NCBI RefSeq assembly: GCF_018688495.1
Contig: NZ_CP061320.1
Location: 1,212,586-1,276,585 of the forward strand
Length of the DNA stretch: 64,000 nucleotides
Source of the DNA: Polynucleobacter sp. Adler-ghost
GTDB taxonomy: Bacteria > Pseudomonadota > Gammaproteobacteria > Burkholderiales > Burkholderiaceae
Direction: 5' to 3'
Shown: positions 31,637 through 42,237 of the stretch, one piece after another
Position numbering within the stretch: position 1 is the first letter of the stretch
Layout of the letters: each line of letters opens with the position of its first letter
Notes under the pieces: generated by a model
What the model saw: only the letters and a program-made list of their open reading frames with translations
Told to the model about the DNA's origin: nothing
The model's database searches: none
Made by a program: the position numbers and the translations under genes

Positions 31637-32583
31637 AAGTGTTTTCACTAATTAAGCTTGCCGTACTCTCTTTCAGCTTTATCTCAGTTGTCAGTGCACA
31701 GCCATTCCCTGATAAAACCATCCAATACATCATCCCCTTTCCACCCGCTGGAGAGTCAGACTTAGTGGCGCGCTATCAAGCCGATATTTCCGCCAAAAAG
31801 TTTAAGCAACCCATGGTGGTCATGAATCGCGCAGGTGCCGGCGGCGCACTTGTCTGGAGTGCTCTTAATACCTATCCCGCCGATGGCACTACAGTAGTCG
31901 GCGTCAATATTCCCCATACGATCTTGCAGCCATTACAAGAAGGTATTCAGTACAAAACCGATGACATCAACGCAATCTACTACTACCACTTCACTCCAGA
32001 TGCCCTCATGGTCTCCGCTGACAGTCCTTATAAGACCTATCAAGAGCTAATTGCTGCCGCTAAAAAGGATCCTGGCAAGATCAATCTTGCTGGCTCTGCG
32101 CAATATTCTGCAAACCATATGGCAGTAGAGCGCTTAAATCAATTAGCTGGCGTGAAAATTAATTACGTTCCTTTTAAAGGTACGGGAGATTTAATTACTG
32201 CCTTAATTGGGATGCACGTAGATGGCGCCATGGGTTATCTACCTTTGGCGATTCAACAAAAATCTAAGGTGCGCACACTGGCAATTGCTACTGAAAAACG
32301 TAATCCCGCCCTACCAGATGTGCCCACATTTAAAGAGTTGGGCCTGAACTGGGTAGATGGCGCCTACCGCGGCGTTGCAGTACCCAAGGCTACGCCACTA
32401 GTCTTGCAGCAAAAAATGTCTGATTATTTTGCACAGCTCAATGCCGACCCTGAGACTAAGAAAAAGTTAGAGGACTCGGGCTTTGTGATTGTCGATATCC
32501 CACTCTCCAAAATGCCGGCGTTTATGAAAGAGAAAATTCCTCAGGCAATGGAAGATGCAAAGAATGCTGGGATGATTAAATAA
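31633..32583 (+). CDS. Bug/TctC-type receptor coupled to the dehydrogenase
   Basis: 316 aa. Signal peptide LIKLAVLSFSFISVVSAQ, then FPDKTIQYIIPFPPAGESDLVARY and VVMNRAGAGGALVWSALNTYPADG. The usual PGGxxD reads PAGESD here, a small deviation in the ligand-binding loop that may reflect a different substrate. It overlaps the dehydrogenase gene by ATGA. A dicarboxylate such as tartrate or malate is the likely ligand, by context only. Confidence 0.9.
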   Translation: MKVFSLIKLAVLSFSFISVVSAQPFPDKTIQYIIPFPPAGESDLVARYQADISAKKFKQPMVVMNRAGAGGALVWSALNTYPADGTTVVGVNIPHTILQPLQEGIQYKTDDINAIYYYHFTPDALMVSADSPYKTYQELIAAAKKDPGKINLAGSAQYSANHMAVERLNQLAGVKINYVPFKGTGDLITALIGMHVDGAMGYLPLAIQQKSKVRTLAIATEKRNPALPDVPTFKELGLNWVDGAYRGVAVPKATPLVLQQKMSDYFAQLNADPETKKKLEDSGFVIVDIPLSKMPAFMKEKIPQAMEDAKNAGMIK

Positions 32584-32625
32584 TGACTGAGTAGGTTGAT
32601 AAAGCAATACATTAATTTGTCTTCA

Positions 32626-32662
32626 TAAAACAAAAGCTACCATGTCGGTAGCTTTTGTTTTA
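32626..32662. terminator. bidirectional terminator
   Basis: A perfect 16-bp stem TAAAACAAAAGCTACC with its complement around the loop ATGTC. A- and T-rich flanks supply a T-tract in both directions. It serves the convergent receptor gene and TPR gene. Confidence 0.85.
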
Positions 32663-32677
32663 TAAGCAGTGTAAAAA

Positions 32678-33508
32678 TCAGACGTCACTCATAAAGTCAC
32701 CGCCACCGCTGTCATCCCATGAGCTTGCACCACCATCATCCCAAGAGCCGGCATCACGTACACCAAAGTTAGGATCTAAAGATGCTGGGCCGCCAACTTG
32801 ATTCAGATTGGGGTTAGAGCCAGCATTGGAATGTCCGTTATCGTGACCACCCATGAGATTACTGGCTAATGCCTGGCCAGCATACATACCAGCACCCAAT
32901 GCAGCGCCAGTGGCAAGACTACCCATCAGGCCGCTACCCATGCCACCTGCTGCTGGTGCTCCAGGATAGCCAGGGCCACCAGGACCGCCGGGATAGCCAG
33001 CGGGTCCACCTGGAGTTCCAGGGTATCCAGCGCTTGGGGCGTTATAGACCTGTACCGCTTCAGCCTTACGACGCTTCATCACAATGATGACGCCAACTAC
33101 CAAGATGGCAATCAAACCCCAGAAAAGTGGGTTGCTGAAAATAGATGTCTGGCTAGTAGCAGGAGCGCTTGCACCACTTGCTAATTGCACTTGAAGTTTT
33201 TGCACTGACTCAGCTTGTGCAAACGGCAAACCTGGAGCTAAGTTTTGCGCTTTAATGAAATGATTGCGCGCCAGCTCTAACTTACCCTCTTTGAGGTAAA
33301 GCTCAGAAGCCACATAGTGGGCTTTTGCGCTGTTAGGATGGTTTTGCAGAACCTCTTTCATCATGACATCGGCTTTGGCCATCTGCCCAGATTGCACAGC
33401 TTGATACACCTCAGACAAAGTGGCCTCGGCAAATGCTGTATTGCTAATTAGCAGTAATGCTGCTGCGAATACGCTAACGAATAAATGGGTTACTTTACGA
33501 ATGTTCAT
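32678..33508 (-). CDS. exported TPR / glycine-rich membrane protein
   Basis: About 276 aa from MNIRKVTHLF, which has AAGGAG upstream; an earlier Met is out of place. A signal peptide (LFVSVFAAALLLISNTAFA) is followed by TPR-like helices (AKADVMMKEVLQNHPNSAKAHYVASELYLKEGKLELARNHF), one membrane span (FWGLIAILVVGVIIVM) and a basic MKRRKAE stop. The C-terminal half is Gly/Pro-rich (PGTPGGPAGYPGGPGG) with an acidic end. Probably an envelope scaffold; function unknown. Confidence 0.75.
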   Translation of the reverse strand: MNIRKVTHLFVSVFAAALLLISNTAFAEATLSEVYQAVQSGQMAKADVMMKEVLQNHPNSAKAHYVASELYLKEGKLELARNHFIKAQNLAPGLPFAQAESVQKLQVQLASGASAPATSQTSIFSNPLFWGLIAILVVGVIIVMKRRKAEAVQVYNAPSAGYPGTPGGPAGYPGGPGGPGYPGAPAAGGMGSGLMGSLATGAALGAGMYAGQALASNLMGGHDNGHSNAGSNPNLNQVGGPASLDPNFGVRDAGSWDDGGASSWDDSGGGDFMSDV

Positions 33509-33618
33509 CAAGACTCCTTGTAGGATGTTTCGTGTGAATTTCATTATCCCTAGTTTAGGGATTTTTGCTATTCCCTACTTATATTGGGTCTTTTGGGGGG
33601 ATTTCAAGGGGTCTAAGG

Positions 33619-36600
33619 CTAGATGACTTCCTTGAGATCGCCCTTTGAGGAGATTAAAAAAGCCTTATTTGGCTTGTCTTTCCGAATGCGCGCGAGCTCA
33701 GCTTGGTAGCCCTGCAATTGCTTGCGATATTTATCGTACTTCTCATCACCCTCTTCTGGAATCGTGAGCTTGTAATCTAGGATGGCCAAGTGATCATCAA
33801 ACTCCACTAGACGATCCATGCGATAGCTTTTACCATGCTCGTCCGCTATATCAATCTCATTCCAGGCTTGGATCCATTGATTATCCGTAAGGTAGGGTTT
33901 GAGTATGGGCGCATCCATAACAAGCTGGACACGCTCCCTGAGTTTTTTGGCACGCTCTTGATCAATACCGAGCCAATTCATGAGCTCTTGCTCGCTTGGC
34001 ATTGCAAGCGCAACTTGACTGCCAGAATGTGTGGTCAAGAACTCTAGCAGTTTATGGAAATGGGTACCCTCTTCCAAAATTTCTGGATCGGACTGCACTA
34101 GCGCTTGTGCTTGCTCTTTTGCTTTTGTAGCGATGGCTAGTGCACCGCTTTCAATATTGGCAATGACTTCTAGATGAGATTGCTTGGCCGCATCCCATGA
34201 CAGTTGGAAATGATCCATCTGAAATGGTTCGCTATCGTTGGAGATCGCCCTCTCTTGCTCTTGCGGGATTACTTCAAGCAATTGGGTGGGGTCTAAGATT
34301 TCCATCCCAGCTGCCAGCGCCCTGCCATACCAAGATTTTTGGCCAATGCCATCTTTGATGTGAGATTGCACACCGCTAATCCATAAGCCTTGCTGTGCAC
34401 GAGTCATTGCAACGTAGAGAAGGTTCCAATTTTCATTCTCACTCACTTCATTTTCTTTTTGATAGATTGCTGCGCGCTTCTCGGTCAAAGACTTTGCGGT
34501 ATACAGAGACAGATGGCTTGGGCTAGTCTCATCAGGAGACCAGTCGAGCAGCACTCCGCGCTTAGGCGCTTTCCACTCGGTGTGGTTGGCATCCAACATG
34601 ATCACAAATGGTGACTCTAATCCCTTGGCACCATGAATAGTCATGAGGCGTACACGCTGATACTGCTCTTCATCGGACATCTCGCTATCGAGATCCACCT
34701 CACCAATATCTTCGTCGGCTTCCGCTTCTACATCTCCCTCATCAGGAGTCTCATCATCGTCACCCCGACGCATCGCATTAATCTCTTCGATAAAACGACT
34801 CAAACTTGGGTAGCGGCCGCCATCTTGATTCAAGGCAAGTTCCAAGAACGCATCTAAATTAGCCAGTACCTGTGCACGCGCTAGATTTTGAGAAGCCACT
34901 GCATAACTAACTCGTAAATTGCTCTCTTGATAGATCAAGTCCAGCAGGTCATGTACAGGTAATACTTCGCCTAAACCTCTCCAACGTTCTAAATAGCGTG
35001 CCGCCTTCAGAGTCTCTGCCTCAGAACTACTTTGCAATGCATCCCACCAAGAAGCTTGGGTTTGACCTTGGCGCTCGCTTTGGCTATCGCCTACATGACT
35101 ACTGAGCTTTTGCATTTGTTGCTCAGTAAAACTAAAGATTGGGCTACGCAATACTTGCGCTAATGGCAAGTCATGTCTTGGGGATACCAAGACGGTAAGT
35201 AATGCAATTAAGTCATCAATCTCTAGAGTATTGAGAAGGCCACCGAGGCGAGAACTGTCATAAGCTAAGCCCGCTTCACGCAGGGCTCGTTCAAATTGCG
35301 ATAAGTAGGCACGTCGTTTCACGAGCAATATAAAGTCGCTAGCTCTTGCTGGGCGCCAATAGTCCTTACCATCTTTTTTATCAATTACTTGGCGTGTTGC
35401 TAATACATGATGAATCAAGCGACTGACTTGTTGACCTTCCCAATAGCGTTGCTGCACTCCGACAGTCAGTCCTGCATCCTCAATGGGGTTATCTAAAGCA
35501 CTACCAGTACGCTCAGCTTGGTCTTGCTCTACACGCTCAATCAGTGGCAATAACATCGCCTCACCCTTGGTAGCAAACTCGTGCTTAGCGATACCTTCTA
35601 TTGGCGCCTTCCAGTCAGTCTCTTGTTTAGCAAACACATAACTTGGTGGAACTGCATCTGTTAAAAAGATATTGTTCACTGCATCGTTAATTGCATGTGC
35701 ATTTCTGCGGGTAGTGTTTTTTTGGAGTGATTTAGCTTGTAAGTTAGCAGTTAGAAAATCTCTGGCGCTATCAAATAATCTTGGGTCGGCACGGCGGAAG
35801 CGATAGATTGACTGCTTGGGGTCTCCTACAATAAAAACGCTGGGACGAGCGCCATCTTGTCCATAGCCCTCTAACCAGGATCGCAAAATCTGCCATTGCA
35901 GTGGATTGGTATCCTGAAACTCATCAATCAGAATGTGACTGTACTTCGCATCCAATCTAGCTTGTAGATAAGCGGCATTCGCCGGATCCGCCATGAGCTG
36001 GCTCACACCAATCTCTAAGTCATCAAAGTCGCGCACGCGCATAGACTCTTTCGCCTTTTGCATATGCTCTAGCATGGCTTCACTCATTGCAAACCAGGCG
36101 GTGTTAATCGCATCAGTATCTTGATCGTTTTGCCAGGCAAACCATGCCTCATATGCATCTACCCAGGCATTTCGAATGGCGGTGATCTGCGCTGGGTCGC
36201 CACCAGTCGAAGCAAGGTACTTTTGCATGGGTGAAGACATGTTGGCAATATCGTCTGATGGTGTCAGTGTACTTTTAGCGTAGAAACAGCTTTGCCATTC
36301 ATCTGCAATCTCCACAATAGATTGGTCTGCTACGTGAAGAGCGATCGCCTTCTGTATCAATGGCACCCTTTTCTTTTGAGTGGCTGTGCCATTGCTAAAG
36401 CAATCTAGCATTACCTGCAAATCTTCTTTGGTGCCAGGGCGCCGCCAATATTCTTCTAGCGGGTTCGGTAAAGTTAAATTGGGCAAGCATTGCGCCAAAA
36501 CATCAAGTGGCGAAATGCCCCTAGTCTTGCAGGAAGCTAAAAAGAATGTCCAAGCACCTCTTTGCTTAAAGAGGCTGTAATTGCCCATCAAAAACTTCTC

Positions 36601-37164
36601 GGTCTCAAATGCGCCAAACGCTTTGAGTAAAACGTCATAGTGTTGCTTAAGATCAGCAGATAAATCTCCCCACCAATCTTGCATACACTCTTCTTGTAAA
36701 CGCTTAGCATCTTCACGAAGACTAAATCCAGGCTGCACTTCTGCTGAAATTGGGGCTGCTCCAAGAAGTCTTCCGAACCAGCCATGGAAGGTGTCAATCA
36801 CAATCGATTGGGGGCTCATTAATACTTTAAGGTAAAGCGTTCTTGCTTGCGGCAATAAGTGCTTGGCTTGGGCACCATCTAAACCCCTGATGGTGAGCTC
36901 CTGCAGGAGTTGCCCATCAGTCATTTGAGAAAATTGTTCTAGCAATCCGTATAAGCGGTCACGCATTTCTTGTGCAGCTTTACGGGTAAAAGTCAGTGCT
37001 AGGATTTCTTGAGGCTTAGCGCCAGCAAGTAATAAGCGCACCATGCGCGCAACTAAGAGCCAAGTCTTGCCACTGCCCGCACAAGCAGAAACAATTACTG
37101 AGTTGTTGGGGTTGCAGGCCACGGGGTAATCAAAATTATCTTTCACCACATCCCCTTTCTGCAA
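33619..37164 (-). CDS. addA: AddA-like helicase-nuclease of double-strand break repair
   Basis: 1181 aa. The UvrD/Rep helicase motifs are present: Walker A SACAGSGKT (26-34), LTFTRKAAQEMRDRL, ILIDEFQDTN, FIVGDPKQSIYRFRRAD and RLMTIHGAKGLE. The C-terminal PD-(D/E)XK nuclease is readable as EEGTHFHKLLE, YRMDRLVEF and LAILDYKLT. It processes double-strand ends together with the AddB-like partner. Its start overlaps that gene by about 22 nt, which indicates coupled synthesis. Confidence 0.9.
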   Translation of the reverse strand: MQKGDVVKDNFDYPVACNPNNSVIVSACAGSGKTWLLVARMVRLLLAGAKPQEILALTFTRKAAQEMRDRLYGLLEQFSQMTDGQLLQELTIRGLDGAQAKHLLPQARTLYLKVLMSPQSIVIDTFHGWFGRLLGAAPISAEVQPGFSLREDAKRLQEECMQDWWGDLSADLKQHYDVLLKAFGAFETEKFLMGNYSLFKQRGAWTFFLASCKTRGISPLDVLAQCLPNLTLPNPLEEYWRRPGTKEDLQVMLDCFSNGTATQKKRVPLIQKAIALHVADQSIVEIADEWQSCFYAKSTLTPSDDIANMSSPMQKYLASTGGDPAQITAIRNAWVDAYEAWFAWQNDQDTDAINTAWFAMSEAMLEHMQKAKESMRVRDFDDLEIGVSQLMADPANAAYLQARLDAKYSHILIDEFQDTNPLQWQILRSWLEGYGQDGARPSVFIVGDPKQSIYRFRRADPRLFDSARDFLTANLQAKSLQKNTTRRNAHAINDAVNNIFLTDAVPPSYVFAKQETDWKAPIEGIAKHEFATKGEAMLLPLIERVEQDQAERTGSALDNPIEDAGLTVGVQQRYWEGQQVSRLIHHVLATRQVIDKKDGKDYWRPARASDFILLVKRRAYLSQFERALREAGLAYDSSRLGGLLNTLEIDDLIALLTVLVSPRHDLPLAQVLRSPIFSFTEQQMQKLSSHVGDSQSERQGQTQASWWDALQSSSEAETLKAARYLERWRGLGEVLPVHDLLDLIYQESNLRVSYAVASQNLARAQVLANLDAFLELALNQDGGRYPSLSRFIEEINAMRRGDDDETPDEGDVEAEADEDIGEVDLDSEMSDEEQYQRVRLMTIHGAKGLESPFVIMLDANHTEWKAPKRGVLLDWSPDETSPSHLSLYTAKSLTEKRAAIYQKENEVSENENWNLLYVAMTRAQQGLWISGVQSHIKDGIGQKSWYGRALAAGMEILDPTQLLEVIPQEQERAISNDSEPFQMDHFQLSWDAAKQSHLEVIANIESGALAIATKAKEQAQALVQSDPEILEEGTHFHKLLEFLTTHSGSQVALAMPSEQELMNWLGIDQERAKKLRERVQLVMDAPILKPYLTDNQWIQAWNEIDIADEHGKSYRMDRLVEFDDHLAILDYKLTIPEEGDEKYDKYRKQLQGYQAELARIRKDKPNKAFLISSKGDLKEVI

Positions 37165-40136
37165 ATGCCCCTAGCTTCGCAATACTGGCACACGCTATCT
37201 GGTGCAAAAGCTTTCATGGGCTTGCGCGCCCACAAGACTTCTAGATCTTCATGTAGCTGCTCTGAAAATTGCTCCATCATCTCTGGCATATTTTCAACTG
37301 GATGTGTTCTGACAATCTTGTCATCGGCTTTCTTGAGATCTGCCTTTAGTGAAACCCACTCAGCTTGCTCAACAGTTCGCCCAGGAAGATGCGCAGCAAT
37401 GGCATTTTCATTTACAGCGCGGGCATAGATTAATAGCTGAGGGTCATCTAAAAGACGCTCTGCCCGCTTCTTGATTTTGGTGATGCCTTGGTTCTTGTAA
37501 TCAATGACTGCTGCGGCATTGGAATGATTGGTGTTGACATCAAAGCGGTCAGCACGCCCCGCAATCTCAATTTCCCTCTCGATACCATCAGAGTCAGTCA
37601 GGATTAGGATGAAGCCGACTGCTAGCTCGGCATCGTGATATTGCCAACCCTCTGCCTCACGCTTGAGTTGCCAAGCTACAAAGCTAGGGATCTGTTTTTG
37701 CCAATCACGCAAAGTTCCGGTGACCCTAGCATCGCCCTTAATTAAGCGCTCAAACTCTTTTTCTGAATACTTTGTGAGATGCTCTTGCATCCACAAACGA
37801 CGAGCATCTTCGCCCTGATGAATGCTTGAATGGGATTTTTGCTCTTCTGTTTTTAATGCTTGGAAAAAGTTTTTTAATACAGCATGCAAAACCTGCCCTG
37901 CCAATGAGGCATCAAAGCCTTCCTCAAATTCTTTTGCCTTTCGCAATCCCAAGATGCTGCGGACATAATAGCGATAAGGGCAATCTCTTAAAGCCTTATA
38001 TGCACTAGGGGACATGCTCACTGGCAAAGCAATCTCTGGATTGACCGTAGTGACCGCCTCCTGCAAAGGACGGGAGTGATCCGCATGCGTATCGGGCTTC
38101 ACTTCTAATATTGACCAATCTGGAAGTTGCGTACGCAGACGACTAATCCAGGCTGATGGTCTGAGTGGTTCACCGCTCTTACTTTTACTTTGCCAAAGTA
38201 ACTCCACCTCAGGACAAGAAATTAATAATTGCGATAGATCTCTGGCTTGCTGAATATATTGCGCTGTAATGGTCGAGGCTTTTAATAATCGATTGAGCGT
38301 GTCCGAGAAAAATAATGGCGGTTCAGAAAACGCTGGCAATTGTTGCTCATCACAACCCACCAAGACAACAGCATCAAACTCTCGTAAACGTGTTGAGCTC
38401 AGAGGCAGGATGCTCAGAGTTGCTTCCGCTTGTTGCCCCACCTCCTGATACGAGGCTTCTTCAATCACTGTCTTGAGTAAGCTCAGCCATTCCGGCAAAC
38501 GCATACTAACTTGCCGGTAAGCTCCCGCGCCCAGATCAAAGGTCTTGAGTACTTCAAGTAATTGTTTACCGGCAGAGTCTTTCTCAAGCTCTTGTGTCAT
38601 ACCCATCTCTTGTAGATTGGTATTTAGAAGCACATAAGCATTTTCACAATCTAGCTTGAGCTCCAACCACTGGGCATGATGCCGTTGTAAGAAAGTAAGT
38701 AGCTCTAAGAGTGATTCATAAGGCACACTACCGCGCGATGATGAGTAAGCGTTAGCTCGCTCAATCGCCATCCGAAAGGTTTCCCAACCAGACTTTGCTT
38801 GGCTTGCAATCAGAATATCCTCGAGCTGCGCAATCAGACTGACACAAGCCTGTGGCGGCTTTTGCAAGGTATGCGCAATATCAAAAAATGGATTTTGCAA
38901 AAACTCGAGCAAAGCACTGGCACTCGGTCCTTCTTTTGGTGAACGAATTAACTCTAACCAACTATTGAGCGAGGCAGCGGCGCGAGTAGTGGATAGCTTC
39001 CAACCGGTTTCATCCCGAATACGCAAACTAGGACCAAAGCGGGATAACAATGCCCGCGCCCTTCTTGCAGCCAAACGATCTTGTGCAACTAGAGCGATAT
39101 TGGTCTTGCCAGCAATTAAGTGCGCCTCAATTGACTTAGCTGCTGCCCAAGCTAGTTCTTCAAAGCGTCTAGCTGCTAGCAACTTCCACCCATTGTGAAA
39201 GCTTGCTTGAACATTGCGATCAATTTGAATCTGTTGTTCGCTATCTACGGGTTTGAGTTGACCCTCAGCATTTTGACCGCTTAAGGCTTCAGACCACAGC
39301 GCTACTGAATGCCAATCTAATCCAATATTGACTACGGGTGCAAATTGCGAATACTCCTGCAAGTACTCCGAGATCGTCTCTTGATCAATTGGCTTAGGAT
39401 CGGCAGTCTCTACCCAAATCAAAGGCCTGGCAAGAGCTTGATTCGTACTGGCTGCTTGAAGATGGGCAGCCAAGGCGATATGTTTACGTATTACAGGATC
39501 ACCAGGACTACTGAGATAGCGCCAGAAGGCTAATAACACTGTGGATTCTTGATCAACAACCTGACGAGATAAACCAACATAGGCTTTAGCGATTGCTTGA
39601 TCTAACAGTGTTTCCACTTTTTTTACCCATAACTCTGCATCGAGGGTTGGGTTTTGCACTAAGGCATTAATCTCACTTTGCATGAGTGGCACGACTGCCT
39701 CTGACAAAGCATCGCATGCATCGATCACTGCCTGGGCCAATCCCCATGCACCCGCCTCATTCTCAGCCTTGAACCAGCTTTGCAATGTTTTATGTTTGCG
39801 CAAATTAATGTAAACAGATAACCAACGCTCTAGATTCGTTTGCTTCTTGGGGAACTTCCAAGCACCTGGCGCTGCTTCTAGCCAGTCGTTAAAACTCATG
39901 ACTTGAGGTAGGAAGGCAATCTGACTTGGTAAATTCTGGGGTCGATACCTCTCTAAAGCGGCTCTCACCTCCATTAATGGGCCTGCCGTACTCAGCACTA
40001 CTAAGGGACGCTGGTTGGCCTGCCTTGCACAATCCCAAATACCCTCAGCTAGCGACTCAAGAGCATGAGCATCAGGCGCAATTGCCCAAACATGTGGCTG
40101 CTTTTGCTGGTTTAGGGTCGGAAATGGGTGTGGCAT
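37143..40136 (-). CDS. addB: AddB-like PD-(D/E)XK nuclease subunit
   Basis: 997 aa. The N-terminal two-thirds is an inactivated helicase-like region. The C-terminal nuclease carries CPYRYYVRSILGL, IEIAGRADRFDV and AAVIDYKNQG. Three Cys at the end (C983, C986, C992: CQYCEARGIC) plus the Cys in DCPYRYY complete a [4Fe-4S] site, as in AddB/Cas4-type nucleases. It forms the second half of the AddAB complex. The pair is well away from recA or ruv genes. Confidence 0.85.
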   Translation of the reverse strand: MPHPFPTLNQQKQPHVWAIAPDAHALESLAEGIWDCARQANQRPLVVLSTAGPLMEVRAALERYRPQNLPSQIAFLPQVMSFNDWLEAAPGAWKFPKKQTNLERWLSVYINLRKHKTLQSWFKAENEAGAWGLAQAVIDACDALSEAVVPLMQSEINALVQNPTLDAELWVKKVETLLDQAIAKAYVGLSRQVVDQESTVLLAFWRYLSSPGDPVIRKHIALAAHLQAASTNQALARPLIWVETADPKPIDQETISEYLQEYSQFAPVVNIGLDWHSVALWSEALSGQNAEGQLKPVDSEQQIQIDRNVQASFHNGWKLLAARRFEELAWAAAKSIEAHLIAGKTNIALVAQDRLAARRARALLSRFGPSLRIRDETGWKLSTTRAAASLNSWLELIRSPKEGPSASALLEFLQNPFFDIAHTLQKPPQACVSLIAQLEDILIASQAKSGWETFRMAIERANAYSSSRGSVPYESLLELLTFLQRHHAQWLELKLDCENAYVLLNTNLQEMGMTQELEKDSAGKQLLEVLKTFDLGAGAYRQVSMRLPEWLSLLKTVIEEASYQEVGQQAEATLSILPLSSTRLREFDAVVLVGCDEQQLPAFSEPPLFFSDTLNRLLKASTITAQYIQQARDLSQLLISCPEVELLWQSKSKSGEPLRPSAWISRLRTQLPDWSILEVKPDTHADHSRPLQEAVTTVNPEIALPVSMSPSAYKALRDCPYRYYVRSILGLRKAKEFEEGFDASLAGQVLHAVLKNFFQALKTEEQKSHSSIHQGEDARRLWMQEHLTKYSEKEFERLIKGDARVTGTLRDWQKQIPSFVAWQLKREAEGWQYHDAELAVGFILILTDSDGIEREIEIAGRADRFDVNTNHSNAAAVIDYKNQGITKIKKRAERLLDDPQLLIYARAVNENAIAAHLPGRTVEQAEWVSLKADLKKADDKIVRTHPVENMPEMMEQFSEQLHEDLEVLWARKPMKAFAPDSVCQYCEARGICRKGMW

Positions 40137-40277
40137 TGAGTGTGGTGATGGGGCTGGCTTTGGGGCTAGTTGGTGAGCGATTTTTAGAAATTAGGCAGAA
40201 AGTGTGGCTTATTGCTAATATAAGCGTTGTAAGGCAATAACTATATAAAACTAAATAAGACTAATTAAGGAATTTTC

Positions 40278-40604
40278 ATGAGTGCCGGCATCAAATATGT
40301 AACTGACGCTTCTTTCGAGCAAGACGTTCTCAAGTCCGATAAACCTGTTCTCTTGGACTTCTGGGCTGAGTGGTGTGGCCCTTGCAAGATGATCGGCCCC
40401 ATCCTTGAAGAGCTGGCTGGTGAATACGGCGACAAGATTCAAATCGCTAAGATGAATGTGGATGAGAACCAAGGCGTTCCTGCCCAGTTCAATATTCGTG
40501 GCATTCCGACGTTGATCCTCTTTAAGAACGGCACTGTTGCTGCTCAAAAAGTAGGCGCTTTGGCCAAATCGCAGTTGACTGCTTTTATTGATAGTCATCT
40601 GTAA
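40278..40604 (+). CDS. trxA: thioredoxin
   Basis: 108 aa. The active site [15 protein letters not shown] is intact, with the buried Asp in LLDFWAEW and the cis-Pro in [10 protein letters not shown]. Length and motifs are those of thioredoxin 1. It reduces cytoplasmic disulfides, for example in ribonucleotide reductase. The gene is monocistronic with a clear terminator and precedes rho. Confidence 0.95.
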   Translation: MSAGIKYVTDASFEQDVLKSDKPVLLDFWAEWCGPCKMIGPILEELAGEYGDKIQIAKMNVDENQGVPAQFNIRGIPTLILFKNGTVAAQKVGALAKSQLTAFIDSHL

Positions 40605-40616
40605 ATAGTCCCAGAT

Positions 40617-40648
40617 CACAGGTTCACTGGGTGAGCCTGTGGTTTTTA
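40617..40648 (+). terminator. trxA terminator
   Basis: CACAGGTTCAC-TGG-GTGAGCCTGTG followed by GTTTTT: an 11-bp stem with one G-T pair and a 3-nt loop. Confidence 0.8.
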
Positions 40649-40649
40649 G

Positions 40650-40816
40650 CTGTTTTTAGTGTAGTATCTGTTTCATTAGCAGTTCAACGCACTTCAAGTG
40701 CCCCTCTTTTTCTAGCAAACTCCCCCAAACATTCCGCTTTTCAATTCTGTCTGATGTCCATCTAGACAGCGATACCCCAAAACACATTTACACCCTTATC
40801 TACACCCGAGAACCAC
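40650..40816 (+). promoter_or_regulatory. C-rich leader of rho
   Basis: The transcript region before rho is rich in C and poor in G (runs such as CAAACTCCCCCAAACATTCC and ACACCCTTATCTACACCCG). Little secondary structure is visible. Such unstructured C-rich leaders act as Rho-utilisation sites, and rho is autoregulated in other bacteria, so autogenous attenuation is a likely inference. Confidence 0.4.
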
Positions 40817-42079
40817 ATGCAATTATCTGAACTCAAAGTACTCCACGTATCCGCCCTGCTTGAAATGGCAGCTAGCCTGGAGATTGAAAATACGCAACGT
40901 ATGCGCAAACAGGAGTTGATGTTTGCCATCCTGAAGAAACGCGCTAAAGAAGGCGAATCCGTTTTTGGTGACGGTACTTTGGAAGTATTGCCTGATGGCT
41001 TTGGTTTCTTGCGCTCCCCAGACGCCTCTTATATGGCTTCTCCGGACGATATCTATATTTCCCCTGCCCAAATCCGCCGCTTTAACCTGCACACTGGTGA
41101 CAGCGTTGAAGGCGAGGTTCGTACACCTAAGGATGGCGAGCGTTACTTTGCACTGGTTAAGGTAGACAAGATTAACGGTTTGGCTCCTGAGGCCTTGAAA
41201 AACCGCATCATGTTCGAGAACTTAACGCCTTTGCACCCAAATCGCGTCATTCAATTAGAACGTGATATCAAGGCGGAAGAGAATTTAACTGGCCGTATTA
41301 TCGATATGATCTCCCCGATTGGCTATGGCCAGCGTGGCTTGATCGTGTCTTCACCCAAATCCGGTAAGACCGTGATGATGCAGCATATTGCGCATGCGAT
41401 TTCTGCAAACAATCCCGATGCTATCTTGATCGTGTTGTTAGTGGATGAGCGTCCTGAGGAAGTGACTGAAATGCAGCGCTCTGTTCGCGGCGAAGTCGTT
41501 GCATCGACCTTTGATGAGCCGGCTGTGCGTCACGTTCAAGTTGCCGAGATGGTGATTGAAAAAGCCAAGCGCTTAGTTGAGATGAAAAAAGACGTCATCA
41601 TCTTGCTTGATTCGATTACCCGTCTAGCTCGCGCATACAACACCGTCATTCCTTCATCCGGAAAAGTACTCTCTGGTGGTGTGGATGCAAACGCATTGCA
41701 ACGTCCAAAGCGCTTCTTCGGTGCGGCCCGTAACGTGGAAGAAGGTGGCTCACTCACCATCATTGCTACCGCTCTGATTGAAACAGGCAGCCGTATGGAT
41801 GACCTCATCTACGAAGAGTTCAAAGGTACCGGCAATATGGAAGTACACCTTGAGCGTCGCTTGGCTGAGCGCCGTGTTTACCCATCGATTAATCTCAACA
41901 AGTCCGGTACCCGCCGTGAAGAGTTGCTGGTTAAAGCAGAAAATCTCCAGAAAATCTGGGTATTACGTAAATTATTGGCCGATATGGATGATATTGAGGC
42001 AATGAACTTTATCGTTGATAAACTCAAATCCACTAAAAATAATGGTGAATTCTTCGATTTAATGCGTAAGGGTGGCTAA
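40817..42079 (+). CDS. rho: transcription termination factor Rho
   Basis: 420 aa, full length. An N-terminal helix ([18 protein letters not shown]) precedes the RNA-binding OSB fold with [22 protein letters not shown]. Walker A is [13 protein letters not shown], then [16 protein letters not shown], the Q-loop, and the R-loop segment [35 protein letters not shown]. No insertions. Rho hexamers terminate transcripts at C-rich sites. Confidence 0.98.
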   Translation: MQLSELKVLHVSALLEMAASLEIENTQRMRKQELMFAILKKRAKEGESVFGDGTLEVLPDGFGFLRSPDASYMASPDDIYISPAQIRRFNLHTGDSVEGEVRTPKDGERYFALVKVDKINGLAPEALKNRIMFENLTPLHPNRVIQLERDIKAEENLTGRIIDMISPIGYGQRGLIVSSPKSGKTVMMQHIAHAISANNPDAILIVLLVDERPEEVTEMQRSVRGEVVASTFDEPAVRHVQVAEMVIEKAKRLVEMKKDVIILLDSITRLARAYNTVIPSSGKVLSGGVDANALQRPKRFFGAARNVEEGGSLTIIATALIETGSRMDDLIYEEFKGTGNMEVHLERRLAERRVYPSINLNKSGTRREELLVKAENLQKIWVLRKLLADMDDIEAMNFIVDKLKSTKNNGEFFDLMRKGG

Positions 42080-42237
42080 TTTAGGTTCCCAGAGCTGGTA
42101 AAAATACGCTTTGTTGTTGATTTCATGGCATAATTTTGCCTTTACCGCTTTAATCATTTGCATTTAACTTGGGTAAGTATTTAGGTCTCGTATTTTGTTA
42201 CCTCACCAAAACGGCTGCCCGCTAATAGGACTCAATA